A stretch of DNA of 64,000 nucleotides. It comes from Bartonella sp. MM73XJBT.G. GTDB lineage: Bacteria; Pseudomonadota; Alphaproteobacteria; Rhizobiales; Rhizobiaceae. Of this stretch, positions 16,874-26,864 are shown piece by piece. Under the pieces are notes generated by a model. It was not told the origin of the DNA and searched no databases. It saw nothing but the letters and a program-made list of their open reading frames with translations. Location: contig NZ_JAQISW010000007.1 in assembly GCF_028618435.1 (NCBI RefSeq), positions 1-64,000 on the forward strand. The letters run 5' to 3'. Position 1 is the stretch's first letter; each line of letters opens with the position of its first letter. Both the position numbers and the translations under genes were made by a program.

Positions 16874-17722
16874 TTAAAGAGCCCTTAAAACAATGATTCC
16901 TGGTATTTTTGCAACATAATCCATAAAAGGGGAATCAACGACTTTTTCGTTTTCTTTTCGTGAAGAGGCATTTCGTAACATTGGGCCTTTATCTGTCATG
17001 ATAAAGAACCCCACATGTGTTACATCCAATCCAGCAAGTTTTGTGTAAATGCCAATGAAATCACCTGATTTTAAACGACTTATAACTTCTTCATTAATAA
17101 AGTTATTGGGAATATACGTTATTGTGCGTTTTACAACGGGAAGTCCAGGAAGATAGTTTCCATCATCAGCTTTTTTATTGAGATGTTTTTCTACACTGAT
17201 TGCGTGAGGGCTTATTTCAGCGGTAATATCAGTGGCTCGTTTATATTCTCTATAAGCCCAGTCTGTAAAAAAATGTTTTCGATTTAAAAAATGAACTTTA
17301 CCCTTAATGTAACGCGTTTTTATGACGTTATTGATGAACTCTTTTGGAGATTTTGATTTACGCAATGCTTCAACATAGTCCAGATAAGTGAAGCAATCTA
17401 AGCCTCTAAAATCAATAATGAGTTTTTCTGGTATCTTTTCTGATCCATGTAACATATTTGCTTTGTAAGGTGTTCCTAAAAAAGCTTTAGAAAAAAAATC
17501 AATCAGAGTTCCTTTTTCGTGATCATTTATTTCTGAACGCTTTTGGAGAAGAGCATTTAATTTATTTAAAGTGTAGGGATCTAGCTCTACGTTGGTTGTT
17601 TGTTGACTTTCTATTTTATTTTCTAAAATACCCTCTTGTGAATCAGAATTTTGAACATCACATCCTGTCACAAACATTAAAGTGAGAATTAATAGGGATA
17701 TTTTTTGCATTTTATACACCAT
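16874..17722 (-). CDS. DUF1460 (amidase-like, NlpC/P60-fold) lipoprotein
   Basis: The product begins with a lipoprotein signal (LLILTLMFVTGCDVQ; the Cys after VTG would be lipidated). The mature part matches DUF1460, related to N-acetylmuramoyl-alanine amidases with a papain-like core: DFRGLDCFTYLDYVEALR contains the likely nucleophile Cys, and DVTHVGFFIMTDKG the His. It would act on cell-wall peptides in the periplasm. The start is uncertain among GTG 17734, ATG 17722 and ATG 17710, since none has a good SD. Solitary, flanked by gene-poor DNA. Confidence 0.78.
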   Translation of the reverse strand: MVYKMQKISLLILTLMFVTGCDVQNSDSQEGILENKIESQQTTNVELDPYTLNKLNALLQKRSEINDHEKGTLIDFFSKAFLGTPYKANMLHGSEKIPEKLIIDFRGLDCFTYLDYVEALRKSKSPKEFINNVIKTRYIKGKVHFLNRKHFFTDWAYREYKRATDITAEISPHAISVEKHLNKKADDGNYLPGLPVVKRTITYIPNNFINEEVISRLKSGDFIGIYTKLAGLDVTHVGFFIMTDKGPMLRNASSRKENEKVVDSPFMDYVAKIPGIIVLRAL

Positions 17723-18249
17723 TTTTAAATTCACAGCTCACGGTCAACTCTCACTAAAAGTGGTATTTCCTCATGCTTATTCGTTAGATTATTATTGGGT
17801 TTAATAATAACATATAATCATTGATGGCCTCAATAAATATGCTCCGTTTTTATAGTGCTAAGTTATTCTGATGATGCTTCTTTAACTCTATCGTATATTT
17901 TGAGGATGAGAAAAAACTTTAAAAGATTATCTCTTTTAGGTTTTAATGATTATAGTATATCTCTTCAATAGAATTAAATTTTTTTAAGATGCGATAATGG
18001 AAATAATGTTTAATAAAATAAATTATAATATCTCTAAAATTGTTGAGCTTTTCTATTATTTTGTATGTGAAATTTATGCGGTATAGAATACTTAAAAAAG
18101 GAAAAGATAAAAGAAAGCGGGGGTAGTGTGCGTGTAAAATAAGTAACTGAGTGTAAAATAGTATGTATGTTATGCAAAATCACATGTTCAATCGCAAAAT
18201 TTGTTCGGCGTGGGCTCATTTTAGTGTTCATCACTTTATTGTTAGATAG
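17723..18249. other. Gene-poor region
   Basis: About 525 bp. A minus-strand ORF at 18034-18234 has no SD or family match and was not accepted. Nothing else seen. Confidence 0.45.
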
Positions 18250-19210
18250 GTATTGTAATTATTTGTCCTGTTTTACTTGTTTCTATTATTTGCTTTGCTC
18301 TTGATAATATAGCATGGTGTTATTCTATGTTATTTATCGGGCGTTTTTTGTCAGGAATAAGTGGTGCTAGTTTTGCAACGTATACAGCTTATCTTACTGA
18401 TATATCTGATGAAAAAAACGTACATGTAATTTTAGGTCTATTGGGCGTTGCATCCTCATTAGGATTTATTTTAGGGTCATTTATTGGTGTTTTTTTTAGG
18501 TCAGTTTGATCTGCGTATACTGTTTTATTTCGCTGCTGGTTTTTCACTCATTAATTTTATTTTTTCTTGGGTTATGGTTCCTGAAACTCTTTCTTTATGA
18601 AATAAGCGCTTTTTTGATATTAAGCAGGAAAATCCCTTAGGTGCTGTTTGGCAACTGAAGTAATATCCGATGGTTCTTTGGATATTGTTGGTCTTTTTTC
18701 TTCATTGGTTTGCGGAATCTATATGGCTTAAGTATTTGGGCATTCATTGCAAAAGAACGCTATGAGTGGAATTCATTTTGCATTAGTTTATATATAGTAG
18801 CGTTTTGGGAATAGGTCAATTTACTGTCGTCGCTCTTATTTTGCCTTGTTTTTCTGAACGATGGAGCGATTGGCGTATTACGATAGTGAAGCTTTTGTTT
18901 GCATCGGTCGCTATGCTAGGTTATACATTCACAACAAAGGAGTGGATGGTTTTTATATGGTTTGTGCGTGTACAATGCTTGAATATTTTGTTCATGCTCT
19001 TATACGTACTATTGCTTCAGTGTAGGTGCCGACAAATGTACAAGGAGCCATGACATCTGTTGTTTCATTAAGTTTAATATTTGATTCTGTTTTTTTATGT
19101 GTTTTTCTTTGAGTGTTTTACAGATAAAAATGCACTGTTTTATTTTTTTGGTGCTCTTTTTGTTGAAGGCTTCTTGTCGTTGCAATGGTTATTTTTACCT
19201 TGCGCGTAGG
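18250..19210 (+). pseudogene. TetA-like MFS drug efflux transporter, multiply frameshifted
   Basis: Pieces in several frames line up in order with Tet-type MFS pumps: SMLFIGRFLSGISGASFATY with ITD-like YLTDISDE (18327-18509), then FYFAAGFSLINFIFSWVMVP and ENPLGAVWQLK after a frameshift and stops, then GIGQFTVVALILPCFSERW (about 18805) and VPTNVQGAMTSVVSLSLIFD (about 19026). The first 60 or so residues are missing. At least three frameshifts and several in-frame stops make it non-functional. Confidence 0.75.
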
Positions 19211-20126
19211 TTAATTTGTTGAAGGGGGCTGGTAAGAATATTTTGCTAGAGAATGCAATTTTTTTGTGATATTTGTTTTGCAATATGGGGCTGAATCGTA
19301 AAGCTCGTGTTTTTTTTCATTACCCTTCAGTATTCATGAAGCAGTACGTTGAAAAAATGCTCCAGTGTTAGATGCATCAGTGTTGTACGAATAATTTCAA
19401 ATTTTTGATACTCAAATTGGAAGTAAAATACTGCGTATATTTATTTGCATAATTTCTGGAATCAGAAGCAAATCTCATTTGTGAAGAATATAAAATTATA
19501 AAATTGAAAAACCGTTTTTAGCTCTCCTCTTTTCATTCGACGTACCATTTTCAAAATTATTATTTACGCAAATATTTTTTTTAAAGCAGGGATTTATTGC
19601 CTTATCTCACACTTTTGTTTATTTCATTTTTTAATAGAAGTGATGCCTCTGAGCCCGAGTAAGAATATTTAGAACTGTATTGTAAATCTAACACTTGTTT
19701 TGAGAGGATCGTTTTCAATGGGGCTGTACCAATTTCATGATCATGTCGATGAAAAATGGAAGGGAATAGTTTCTATAAATGGTATAAGATCCACAATACA
19801 CTTCTCTTTATTTATAAAAGATACATCATCATTTACCTTACCAGTTTTCAATGTTACGACAGCTCTTAGTTAGGCAATAAATTATTGATACTCATCTTGT
19901 TTGTGGGGTGTGTAAGCCCGTGATTTTGATTAATACAATCTTAAAAGGAAAGGTATGAGGACGAACAGGAGGAGAGGATGAGAATTTTACGCTATTCAGC
20001 ATTTTTATTTAAGTTGTAAAATAATGAAAATAATACTTATTCCATAAATTGTCGGTAAAAATACCGTTATGGGTAGGAAAATGATATAATTCGAAGACGA
20101 GAAGCAAGAAGGTGAGGCATTTTATT
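19211..20126. other. Gene-poor region
   Basis: About 900 bp beyond the MFS pseudogene. No gene or structured element was recognised; possibly further decayed sequence. Confidence 0.45.
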
Positions 20127-21323
20127 TTAAGATATTTTTTTATAATTCATAATGAGATCAGAAAAATGTTGAAAGAGGTAGTGACTATCTTGTGGTCCCG
20201 GAGAAGCTTCGGGATGATATTGAACAGAAAAAACAGGTTTTCCAATGATTCGAATACCACAGTTTGAACCGTCAAAGAGAGAGATATGGGTTTCTTGAAC
20301 ATGTTTTGGTAAAGAGGTAGTATCGACAGCAAAACCGTGATTCATCGATACAATTTCAACTTTTCCACTGTTAAGGTCTTTAACAGGGTGGTTTGCACCA
20401 TGATGTCCTTGGTGCATTTTTACGGTTTTTGCGCCAACCGTGAGGGCGAGGAGTTGATGACCAAGACATATTCCAAAAATTGGTAAATTATGATCAATCA
20501 ATGTGTTGATTGTTGGGATGGCATATTGAGCTGTTGCTGCAGGATCTCCTGGCCCATTAGAAAGAAAAACACCATCAGGATTCATTGCCAGAATTTCTTG
20601 TGCCGTTGTGTGGGCGGGCACAACAGTGATGCGTGCTTTTTGTGTTGCCATAAGGCGGAGAATATTGCGTTTAATACCATAGTCAATGGCAACGATATGA
20701 AGATTGTGCACATTGTTTGTGCTATATCCTTTATTCCAACGCCATGGTTTTTCATCCCATTGCATTGACGATTGAGATGTCACTTCTTTCGTAAGATCAA
20801 GATTGACGAGACCATGCCATTTTTGTGCACGTTTTTTTAAAGAAGGAATATCAAAATTTCCATCAGGATTATGCGCAATAACAGCATTTTGCGCACCTTT
20901 TTCACGAATAAGGATTGTAAGTGCACGTGTATCAATACCACAAAGTGCAATAATTTTACGGGCTTTAAGCCATTGATGAAGGTTTTCATTGGCACGATAG
21001 TTTGAAGGATGTGTAATATCTGCCTTGAAAATAGCCCCAACAGCACCGTGATTGTTGAGAGGTGTAACAGCTTCAATATCTTCACTATTTGCCCCTACAT
21101 TTCCTATATGAGGAAATGTAAAATTAACGATTTGTTGTGTGTATGATGGGTCTGTGAGGATTTCTTCATAGCCTGTGATGGCGGTATTAAAACATACCTC
21201 AGCTTCAGCAATACCTGTCGCACCTGTTCCTTTGCCTTCAATGACGGTTCCATCAGCAAGGACTAAGAGGGCTGTAGGTTTGCTAACACTCCAAGGGCTG
21301 TTCGATGAAACTGTTTGTATCAT
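20127..21323 (-). CDS. carA: Carbamoyl-phosphate synthase small (glutaminase) subunit
   Basis: CarA hydrolyses glutamine and passes ammonia to CarB for carbamoyl phosphate, used in pyrimidine and arginine synthesis. The N-terminal domain has LVLADGTVIEGKGTG and FNTAITGYEEILTDPSY. The class I amidotransferase domain has the nucleophile Cys in IFGICLGHQLLAL and the His/Glu pair in VQYHPEASPGP. Start at 21323 (MIQTVSS) is preferred, with GGAT upstream; 398 residues, normal length. carB is not in the window. Confidence 0.96.
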   Translation of the reverse strand: MIQTVSSNSPWSVSKPTALLVLADGTVIEGKGTGATGIAEAEVCFNTAITGYEEILTDPSYTQQIVNFTFPHIGNVGANSEDIEAVTPLNNHGAVGAIFKADITHPSNYRANENLHQWLKARKIIALCGIDTRALTILIREKGAQNAVIAHNPDGNFDIPSLKKRAQKWHGLVNLDLTKEVTSQSSMQWDEKPWRWNKGYSTNNVHNLHIVAIDYGIKRNILRLMATQKARITVVPAHTTAQEILAMNPDGVFLSNGPGDPAATAQYAIPTINTLIDHNLPIFGICLGHQLLALTVGAKTVKMHQGHHGANHPVKDLNSGKVEIVSMNHGFAVDTTSLPKHVQETHISLFDGSNCGIRIIGKPVFSVQYHPEASPGPQDSHYLFQHFSDLIMNYKKIS

Positions 21324-21581
21324 AGTGCTTATCCACAATTTACTTTCTGAAAGGTATAATGGTTAACTTTACACAAAAATTATACCTCTAACAGATGCTG
21401 TGTCTATTATTCTAGTCATGTTTTGCTTAAAATAGGGAGTATAAGGATATTCCATGAAGAGGTAAAGTCTTGTTTTTATCTTTTCTAAGATCGAGCTCTC
21501 AATTATTTTTTTATCCCCATTGCAAGATGAATAAAGATTGGTTAAAAGGCATTTTCCATTTGAACAAAATTGGATAAATTT

Positions 21582-22034
21582 ATGTTGCGTGATCAGATTG
21601 ATGGGGCTCTTAGGGCTGCTTTGAAAGTGCAGGATAGTGCGCGTCTTGCTACACTTCGTTTAATGAATGCTGCGGTTAGGGATCGTGATATTCTTTATTA
21701 TGATGAAGGAAAACTAGAAGTCGATGATCAGCAGATACAGTCTGTTTTTACGAAAATGCTTCAACAGCGTGAAGCGTTAATGCATGTGTATAAAGAATCT
21801 GGTTGCTTGGAGTTAGCAAAGAAAGAACAAGCAGAAATAGAAGTTATTCGTGAATTTCTTCCCTATCAGCTTAAAGAGGTGGAAGTAGAACAGGTTATTT
21901 GTGAAGCTTTGGCACAAACGAAAGCTAAAAAATTACGTGATATCGGTAAGGTAATGGCGTGGCTTAAGGAACGGTATGCAGGGCAAATGAATTTTTCTAA
22001 GGTGTGCAATAATCTTCGTAAAAAATTGCAATAG
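21582..22034 (+). CDS. GatB/YqeY domain protein
   Basis: This 150-residue cytosolic protein belongs to the YqeY family, related to the tail of the amidotransferase subunit GatB and thought to bind tRNA. Recognisable: LRDQIDGALRAALKVQD, TLRLMNAAVRDRDI, FLPYQLKE and the C-terminal IGKVMAWLKERYAGQMNFSK. ATG at 21582 is used; the TTG four codons earlier is less likely. It is divergent from carA, the arrangement common in Rhizobiales. Confidence 0.9.
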   Translation: MLRDQIDGALRAALKVQDSARLATLRLMNAAVRDRDILYYDEGKLEVDDQQIQSVFTKMLQQREALMHVYKESGCLELAKKEQAEIEVIREFLPYQLKEVEVEQVICEALAQTKAKKLRDIGKVMAWLKERYAGQMNFSKVCNNLRKKLQ

Positions 22035-22504
22035 ATCTTATCAACTCAAAGGAATTGGACAATGATCTTTTGAAATAAGCCGGTTGTTTTGCGGGCTTAT
22101 GGGGCAATAGGACGTTTTTTCTATCTTATATTTTGCTGTTTTTCAAAGCTGTTACATCATAAAAGAACAAAAAGATTATAGTTTTTTTACTTTTAAAAAG
22201 ATTTATTGTCATCTTTTGTGATGTTTCAAAGCATCTTTTTGATAAAGAATTTCTGTTATTTTTTAAGAGTGGTGATTATTTAGCAAGAAGTTTAAATGCA
22301 GATGGTTTTCATGATTGTGATAAGGACAGAAAAATTTTAAAACGCTTTTTTATAAAAAACATTTTTAAGCTGAGATAAAGAAATATTCCGAATAGAAGTC
22401 TTTGTTTGTAATTTGTTTTAAAACGGCTTTAAGAATTTTTTGCTCTGATACCCCCCTTAAAACTATGAAAAATCTATATATTGTGCAAAATAAAATGAGT
22501 ATCC
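22035..22504. other. Intergenic region yqeY-ubiC
   Basis: About 470 bp. A weak stem ATAAGCC/GGCTTAT occurs near 22075-22100 just after yqeY but without a T-run. No gene supported. Confidence 0.4.
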
Positions 22505-23014
22505 TCATTGATGGTGGGAGTACAGTGGTGAGTCTTTTAAAAACAGCTCAGTGAGCAACAATGGCTCACCCGTTAGTCGCAAACGGGAACGGCGTGCCCA
22601 TAACGTTCCTTGTTGGCCAATATGAATGTAATCGCGGGTTAGTTTGTCACTGTTAAATAAATAGTTGCCTAAGGGGATCGTTCCTAAATGCATCAAGGCT
22701 TGATTGTGGTGAAGGGTTTCTTGTGGAATGACAGTGCGTCCAAGGAGCCAAGGTTTATTATCACCCATCAATATGACTTCACGTAACCAATAACGCGCAC
22801 TTTTGGGAAGATGTTCTGCTTCTTCCTTTAATTTATCTCGTGTAATAAAACATTCGCGTTGTTGTTGAACTTGGAAGCAGGTGCAATATTTTTTTAATCG
22901 AAGCGTCATCGAACCCGTTTCCATGAGCCAATCCCGAATGTTTTCTGGTATGGAAGGATTTTGATCAAAGAGCCACTTCAGAGGTGGTAAGATGGAAACT
23001 TCAAGATCAGACAT
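22505..23014 (-). CDS. ubiC: Chorismate lyase UbiC
   Basis: UbiC converts chorismate to 4-hydroxybenzoate and pyruvate, the first committed step of ubiquinone synthesis. The 169-residue protein has the family's [36 protein letters not shown]-type core with the substrate Arg in LREV, an [11 protein letters not shown] segment and the C-terminal [19 protein letters not shown]-type end. The ATG at 23012-23014 has GGAG at the right distance. Other ubi genes are not nearby. Confidence 0.88.
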   Translation of the reverse strand: MSDLEVSILPPLKWLFDQNPSIPENIRDWLMETGSMTLRLKKYCTCFQVQQQRECFITRDKLKEEAEHLPKSARYWLREVILMGDNKPWLLGRTVIPQETLHHNQALMHLGTIPLGNYLFNSDKLTRDYIHIGQQGTLWARRSRLRLTGEPLLLTELFLKDSPLYSHHQ

Positions 23015-23994
23015 CGTTTTACTCCACATCTAAAATCCTATTCCACATGTTATGCTGAGTACACTAAAGAGATGGCTTTATTGTCGTACAGACGTATAAA
23101 AGCAGCGAAATTTTAATAGGAAAATATCAAATGAAAAATCGAAAGAAAATATCTTTAAAAGAAGATATGTAAAAATAGGTTATGGAGTATTTTCTACTTT
23201 AACATTCGTTTGTAATTGCATAGGAAAAGGGATGAGGAATAAAGCCCCTTACTATTATATTTTAAAAAGCGGGATACTCAAACCTTTTAGATTAAGATGA
23301 AACGGTTATCGTATTTTTTATAATAAAAGTAGCATTATTTAGATAGATTTTAAGTTATATTAATGATTATTAATATCTTTTCATCGTTAAAAATCAATGC
23401 ACGAATGTATCATCATTTAAATTTTTTATTCAATGCTTTTGATTCCTTTAATTGATAATAATAAAAATATGGAAAAGGAGGATATCAACTTTATAGCGTT
23501 TATTCTTTTATTTTTCATACTAGAAAATTTATTTTTATCATTTACGCTTACTCCTTATCTTTATATTTTTAAAATATAAAAGAGCTCTTCGTTTTTTTTA
23601 GTAAAAATAATCTTGTTGATGAAGTGTATAGACGTTAAGTACTACGCGGTAGGATCTTTAATTATCATGATTAGTTTTCGCCTTTGTAGATTGCCATGAC
23701 AGTGCAATGAGCTGGATTTGCAGGTTTGGTGCCAAGACGCGGTACAAAGTAAGTTCGTATTTTATTAAAATAATGCATACACCTTTCCGTAATATGCGTA
23801 GGCTATAGATATAGAATGGCGTATTATAAAAGTTTTCACCGCTTTTTGTTAGATGTATGATGGTGTATGCTAGAAGTCGTAACTTAAGCACTTCACCATC
23901 ATACCCAAAATGATATCAATGCGTTACGGGAAAATATTTCAAAATATTCCAATTCTATATTGAACACCCAAAGGTGTTTGAATAAATAAATATT
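23015..23994. other. Gene-poor region with an 11-bp inverted repeat
   Basis: About 980 bp. The only clear structure is GTATGATGGTG (23855-23865) inverted at 23894-23904, with a 28-bp spacer. No SD-backed ORF; a minus-strand frame at 23658-23891 looks like chance. Confidence 0.5.
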
Positions 23995-24246
23995 TTATGA
24001 TCGGATTTTTTGTCCTATCCATATAAGAATACAGGCTCCTATAAAACCTGAAATAAGATAACCAAGCCAACCAGCAAAACTTATGCCTAAAAGACTAAAA
24101 AGGAAGCTCGCTAAGGCAGCGCCAATAATCCCTAAGATAATGTTTAACAATATTCCTGTTTGGCTTTTCATAATGTACTGTGCAGCCCAACCAGCAACCC
24201 CGCCGATAATGATCGCTGCTATCCAACCGATATTTGCATTTTCCAT
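23995..24246 (-). CDS. GlsB/YeaQ/YmgE family membrane protein
   Basis: This 83-residue, very hydrophobic protein has about three membrane segments with Gly-rich turns (GWIAAIIIGGVAGWAAQYIM, LGIIGAALASFLFSLLGI, GYLISGFIGACILIWIG). It fits the transglycosylase-associated/GlsB stress-response family. A good SD (AAAGGAG) precedes the ATG. Role in the envelope stress response is known only by association in other bacteria. Confidence 0.9.
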   Translation of the reverse strand: MENANIGWIAAIIIGGVAGWAAQYIMKSQTGILLNIILGIIGAALASFLFSLLGISFAGWLGYLISGFIGACILIWIGQKIRS

Positions 24247-24764
24247 TGTACTCTCCTTTGCCTGAATTTAGATTGTAACTAGAGTAAATTTTGTAAAGAT
24301 CAAGGTTTATTCCCTTTTTACCCAGTGGAAAGGATATTTTTCTGAAGACTTTACTTATTAAGTTTCTGTATATTTAAATAGTATTAATATAATATATTTA
24401 TAAATATATTTAGTATGTTTATATATAATAAATTTTATTTGTTATACTTTTAAAATAATTATTTTATACAAAGTTTTTAAATAAAAAATTGTGATTAAAA
24501 CAATAAGTCAAATGGATATTTAAATATTTTTAGCTTTCCAATTGATATCAATATTGTTTTTAATAAGATTTAAAATTTTTTTGTTCATGCTTTATAAAAT
24601 ACTGTATAAATTAAATCTCTAGAAATATTAATATAAATGTTGCAATTAGGGGGCATTTTGCATTCCTCATCGGATATTTCTTTATTTTCCTACTCCTGTG
24701 AAGTGGTCGCTTTTTTCCAAGGTGAATTTAGGTTGGCACGATCATACTTTTGCCATCTCCTTAC
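24247..24764. other. AT-rich intergenic DNA
   Basis: About 500 bp. 24340-24640 is extremely AT-rich. No gene or RNA found. Confidence 0.4.
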
Positions 24765-24855
24765 GCCCCATCTTTGGGCCTCATAAAAGAGCAAGCCGGT
24801 AGTATAACACACTTGTCTCGAATAGTTCTTTGTTCTTAAGACAGTTCATAAGAGG
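24765..24855 (-). pseudogene. Decayed integrase 5' fragment
   Basis: The stretch keeps blocks of the truncated integrase at 6684-6953 in the same order (CATCTTT, GAAGCAAGCCGG as GAGCAAGCCGG, TTAAGAC.GTTCATAAG) but is full of changes. The dispersed repeat follows at 24920, as it does for the better copy. Confidence 0.55.
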
Positions 24856-24919
24856 TGTTTAAAGTCTTTTTTGTATCATCTTATTCCATGCAGAATTATC
24901 CACATTTTAATGTGTAAGT

Positions 24920-25033
24920 GAATGGTTTTGATTGATTTAACAGGGAACGGCTTTGGAATGAAAGAATCTTACAATATCTTGGGGCTCATTCAATATAAAT
25001 GAGTAAATTATCATTATAAATCAATATATTAAG
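24920..25033. repeat. Dispersed ~120-bp repeat, copy 2
   Basis: Landmarks: GAATGGTTTTGATTGATTTA, GAATGAAAGAATCTTAC, CTCATTCAATAT and TTATCATTATAAATCAATAT. It lies upstream of the decayed integrase fragment. Confidence 0.75.
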
Positions 25034-25102
25034 CAAGATATTTGAAGGTTCAAAATTGAATAATTTATGGGGGCTGTTTCTTGTTTGATTTATTTTATAA
25101 GT

Positions 25103-26794
25103 TTAAGATTTTTCTATCTGTTCTTCAGTAGGATTGCGTAGGCGCGAACTTTGAAGAAGCCCCTGTTCTTCCAAAATAGGGTAGATCATTGAGGTCAACA
25201 GAGAGTTAATTTGTTTAAGATCACGGACAGTATCAAGATGAAGGCTGGATGATTCTACATTTTTGAGATCCCCCTCACGTAAGCGTTTAAAATGTTTTAA
25301 ACTCATCTCTTTTTCTAAGTTTCGTAGTTGATCTTTTTTTTGGACCAATAGATGGGCAGTGTGAGTATCACGGGAGACGAGAACATTAAATGCGATATGC
25401 GCGTTGGCCAGTACAATGGCGTGGAAACGAAGGAGATCATTCCAGCCTTCGTTGCTGAACTTTAGATTTTTTTGTTGCTTCTTTTTAACCAGCATCAGCA
25501 TATTATGAATAATGATATCGCCTGCTTGGTCTAATTTTATACAGGCGCCTAAAAGTTCTTGTGTTTGAAGAGCTTCTTCATCCGATAATTTTTGTCCTGC
25601 TAATCGTGCAAGATAAAGTTTGATGGCGATATGTTTTTTGTCCAATATGGTGTTTAGTTGATTGAGCTCAGCAATAATATTGGGATCTGGCTCTTCATAA
25701 AGTCCCATGATTTTTTCTAGCATGATGTCGACAAGATCACAAATATGAATAACCTCACGCATGACATTGGAGAGCGCTAGAGCTGGGCGTTCAAGAACGC
25801 TATCGTCAAGAGCTGTTTGATCCGATAAATTGAGCGTTTTATCGGTTTGCGTTTTTTTTGTACTCATATGAACGATTTGAGTGGTTAATTTTAAAACCCA
25901 TTTTGAAAGCGGTATTCCAGCGAGGAGAATGAAAACATTAAAAATGATATGGGCGTTGATCACTTGAGTAGGGGCGTTGTTGCCAAGCCATGTGATAGGT
26001 GGTTGAAAAGACAGATATAAGATAAGCACAAGGATTGAACCAGCTCCACGCATGAGTAAATTCCCCAAAGGAACAAGACGGGTATTCGGAGAAGCATTGC
26101 GTGTTAAAAGCGGTGCTATAAGAGAAGAGCCAAAGTTGACACCAAGAACCATGACAACGCAAAGTTGTGTATGGATAAGGTCGTAGTTGGCAAAATTAAC
26201 CAGTAAAATGATTCCTGCAATGGATGAATGCAAGAGATAGGTTAAAGCCGCAGCTAACAAAAAAGTTGAAACAGGATCGGTTGAAAGGTAACGAATGATG
26301 TTCGGCAAAATTTCACTATCCCGCAAAGGTTCTGTCGCTGTACTGATCATTTGTAAAGATAAAATCAAAAGACCAATACCGATGACAATACGTCCTATTT
26401 GACGCCACTCACGTTTTTGTGTTGTCATGAAGATACAAGTACCAATTAAAAGACAAAGGGGCACAACAAGTGTGAGGTCGTAGGTGAGAATTTTAACAAC
26501 GAGTGCTGATCCTAATTCTCCTCCACGTACAGCCATAAGTCCTGCTACTCCAGAGACAAAACCAGATTCAACGAAAGAACCAACGAGAAGCGTTATGGCT
26601 GTAGAGCTCTGTAAGATCATCGCTGTAAAAAGACCAAAACTTACAGCAAACAATGGTTTTGAAATGACGTGGCGCAGGTTATATTTAAGCCTGTCACCAT
26701 AGGCGCGTTCAATTCCTGTACGCACCATGCGTGTCGCCCAGAGAAGTAAAGAAACAGCGCCTGCAAGATGAAGGAGTACCAATGAACCATTCAT
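25103..26794 (-). CDS. Na/Pi cotransporter family protein with PhoU-like tail
   Basis: The 563-residue protein has an N-terminal half of about eight to nine membrane segments with the duplicated Na/Pi (PF02690) signatures: AMILQSSTAITLLVGSF near residue 60 (QSST motif) and LTYLLHSSIAGIILLVNF (second half). Residues from about 330 on are a soluble helical PhoU-like domain (SNVMREVIHICDLVDIMLEK). It likely imports phosphate with sodium at the inner membrane. It is followed upstream, after 70 bp, by an MscS-type channel gene on the same strand; the two may be co-transcribed. Confidence 0.9.
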   Translation of the reverse strand: MNGSLVLLHLAGAVSLLLWATRMVRTGIERAYGDRLKYNLRHVISKPLFAVSFGLFTAMILQSSTAITLLVGSFVESGFVSGVAGLMAVRGGELGSALVVKILTYDLTLVVPLCLLIGTCIFMTTQKREWRQIGRIVIGIGLLILSLQMISTATEPLRDSEILPNIIRYLSTDPVSTFLLAAALTYLLHSSIAGIILLVNFANYDLIHTQLCVVMVLGVNFGSSLIAPLLTRNASPNTRLVPLGNLLMRGAGSILVLILYLSFQPPITWLGNNAPTQVINAHIIFNVFILLAGIPLSKWVLKLTTQIVHMSTKKTQTDKTLNLSDQTALDDSVLERPALALSNVMREVIHICDLVDIMLEKIMGLYEEPDPNIIAELNQLNTILDKKHIAIKLYLARLAGQKLSDEEALQTQELLGACIKLDQAGDIIIHNMLMLVKKKQQKNLKFSNEGWNDLLRFHAIVLANAHIAFNVLVSRDTHTAHLLVQKKDQLRNLEKEMSLKHFKRLREGDLKNVESSSLHLDTVRDLKQINSLLTSMIYPILEEQGLLQSSRLRNPTEEQIEKS

Positions 26795-26864
26795 GATACT
26801 TTTTCTTTCTCTTTTGTTTATGAATAGGGTTAACTCAAAATTGATAACTTGAAGTTTATTGCTT

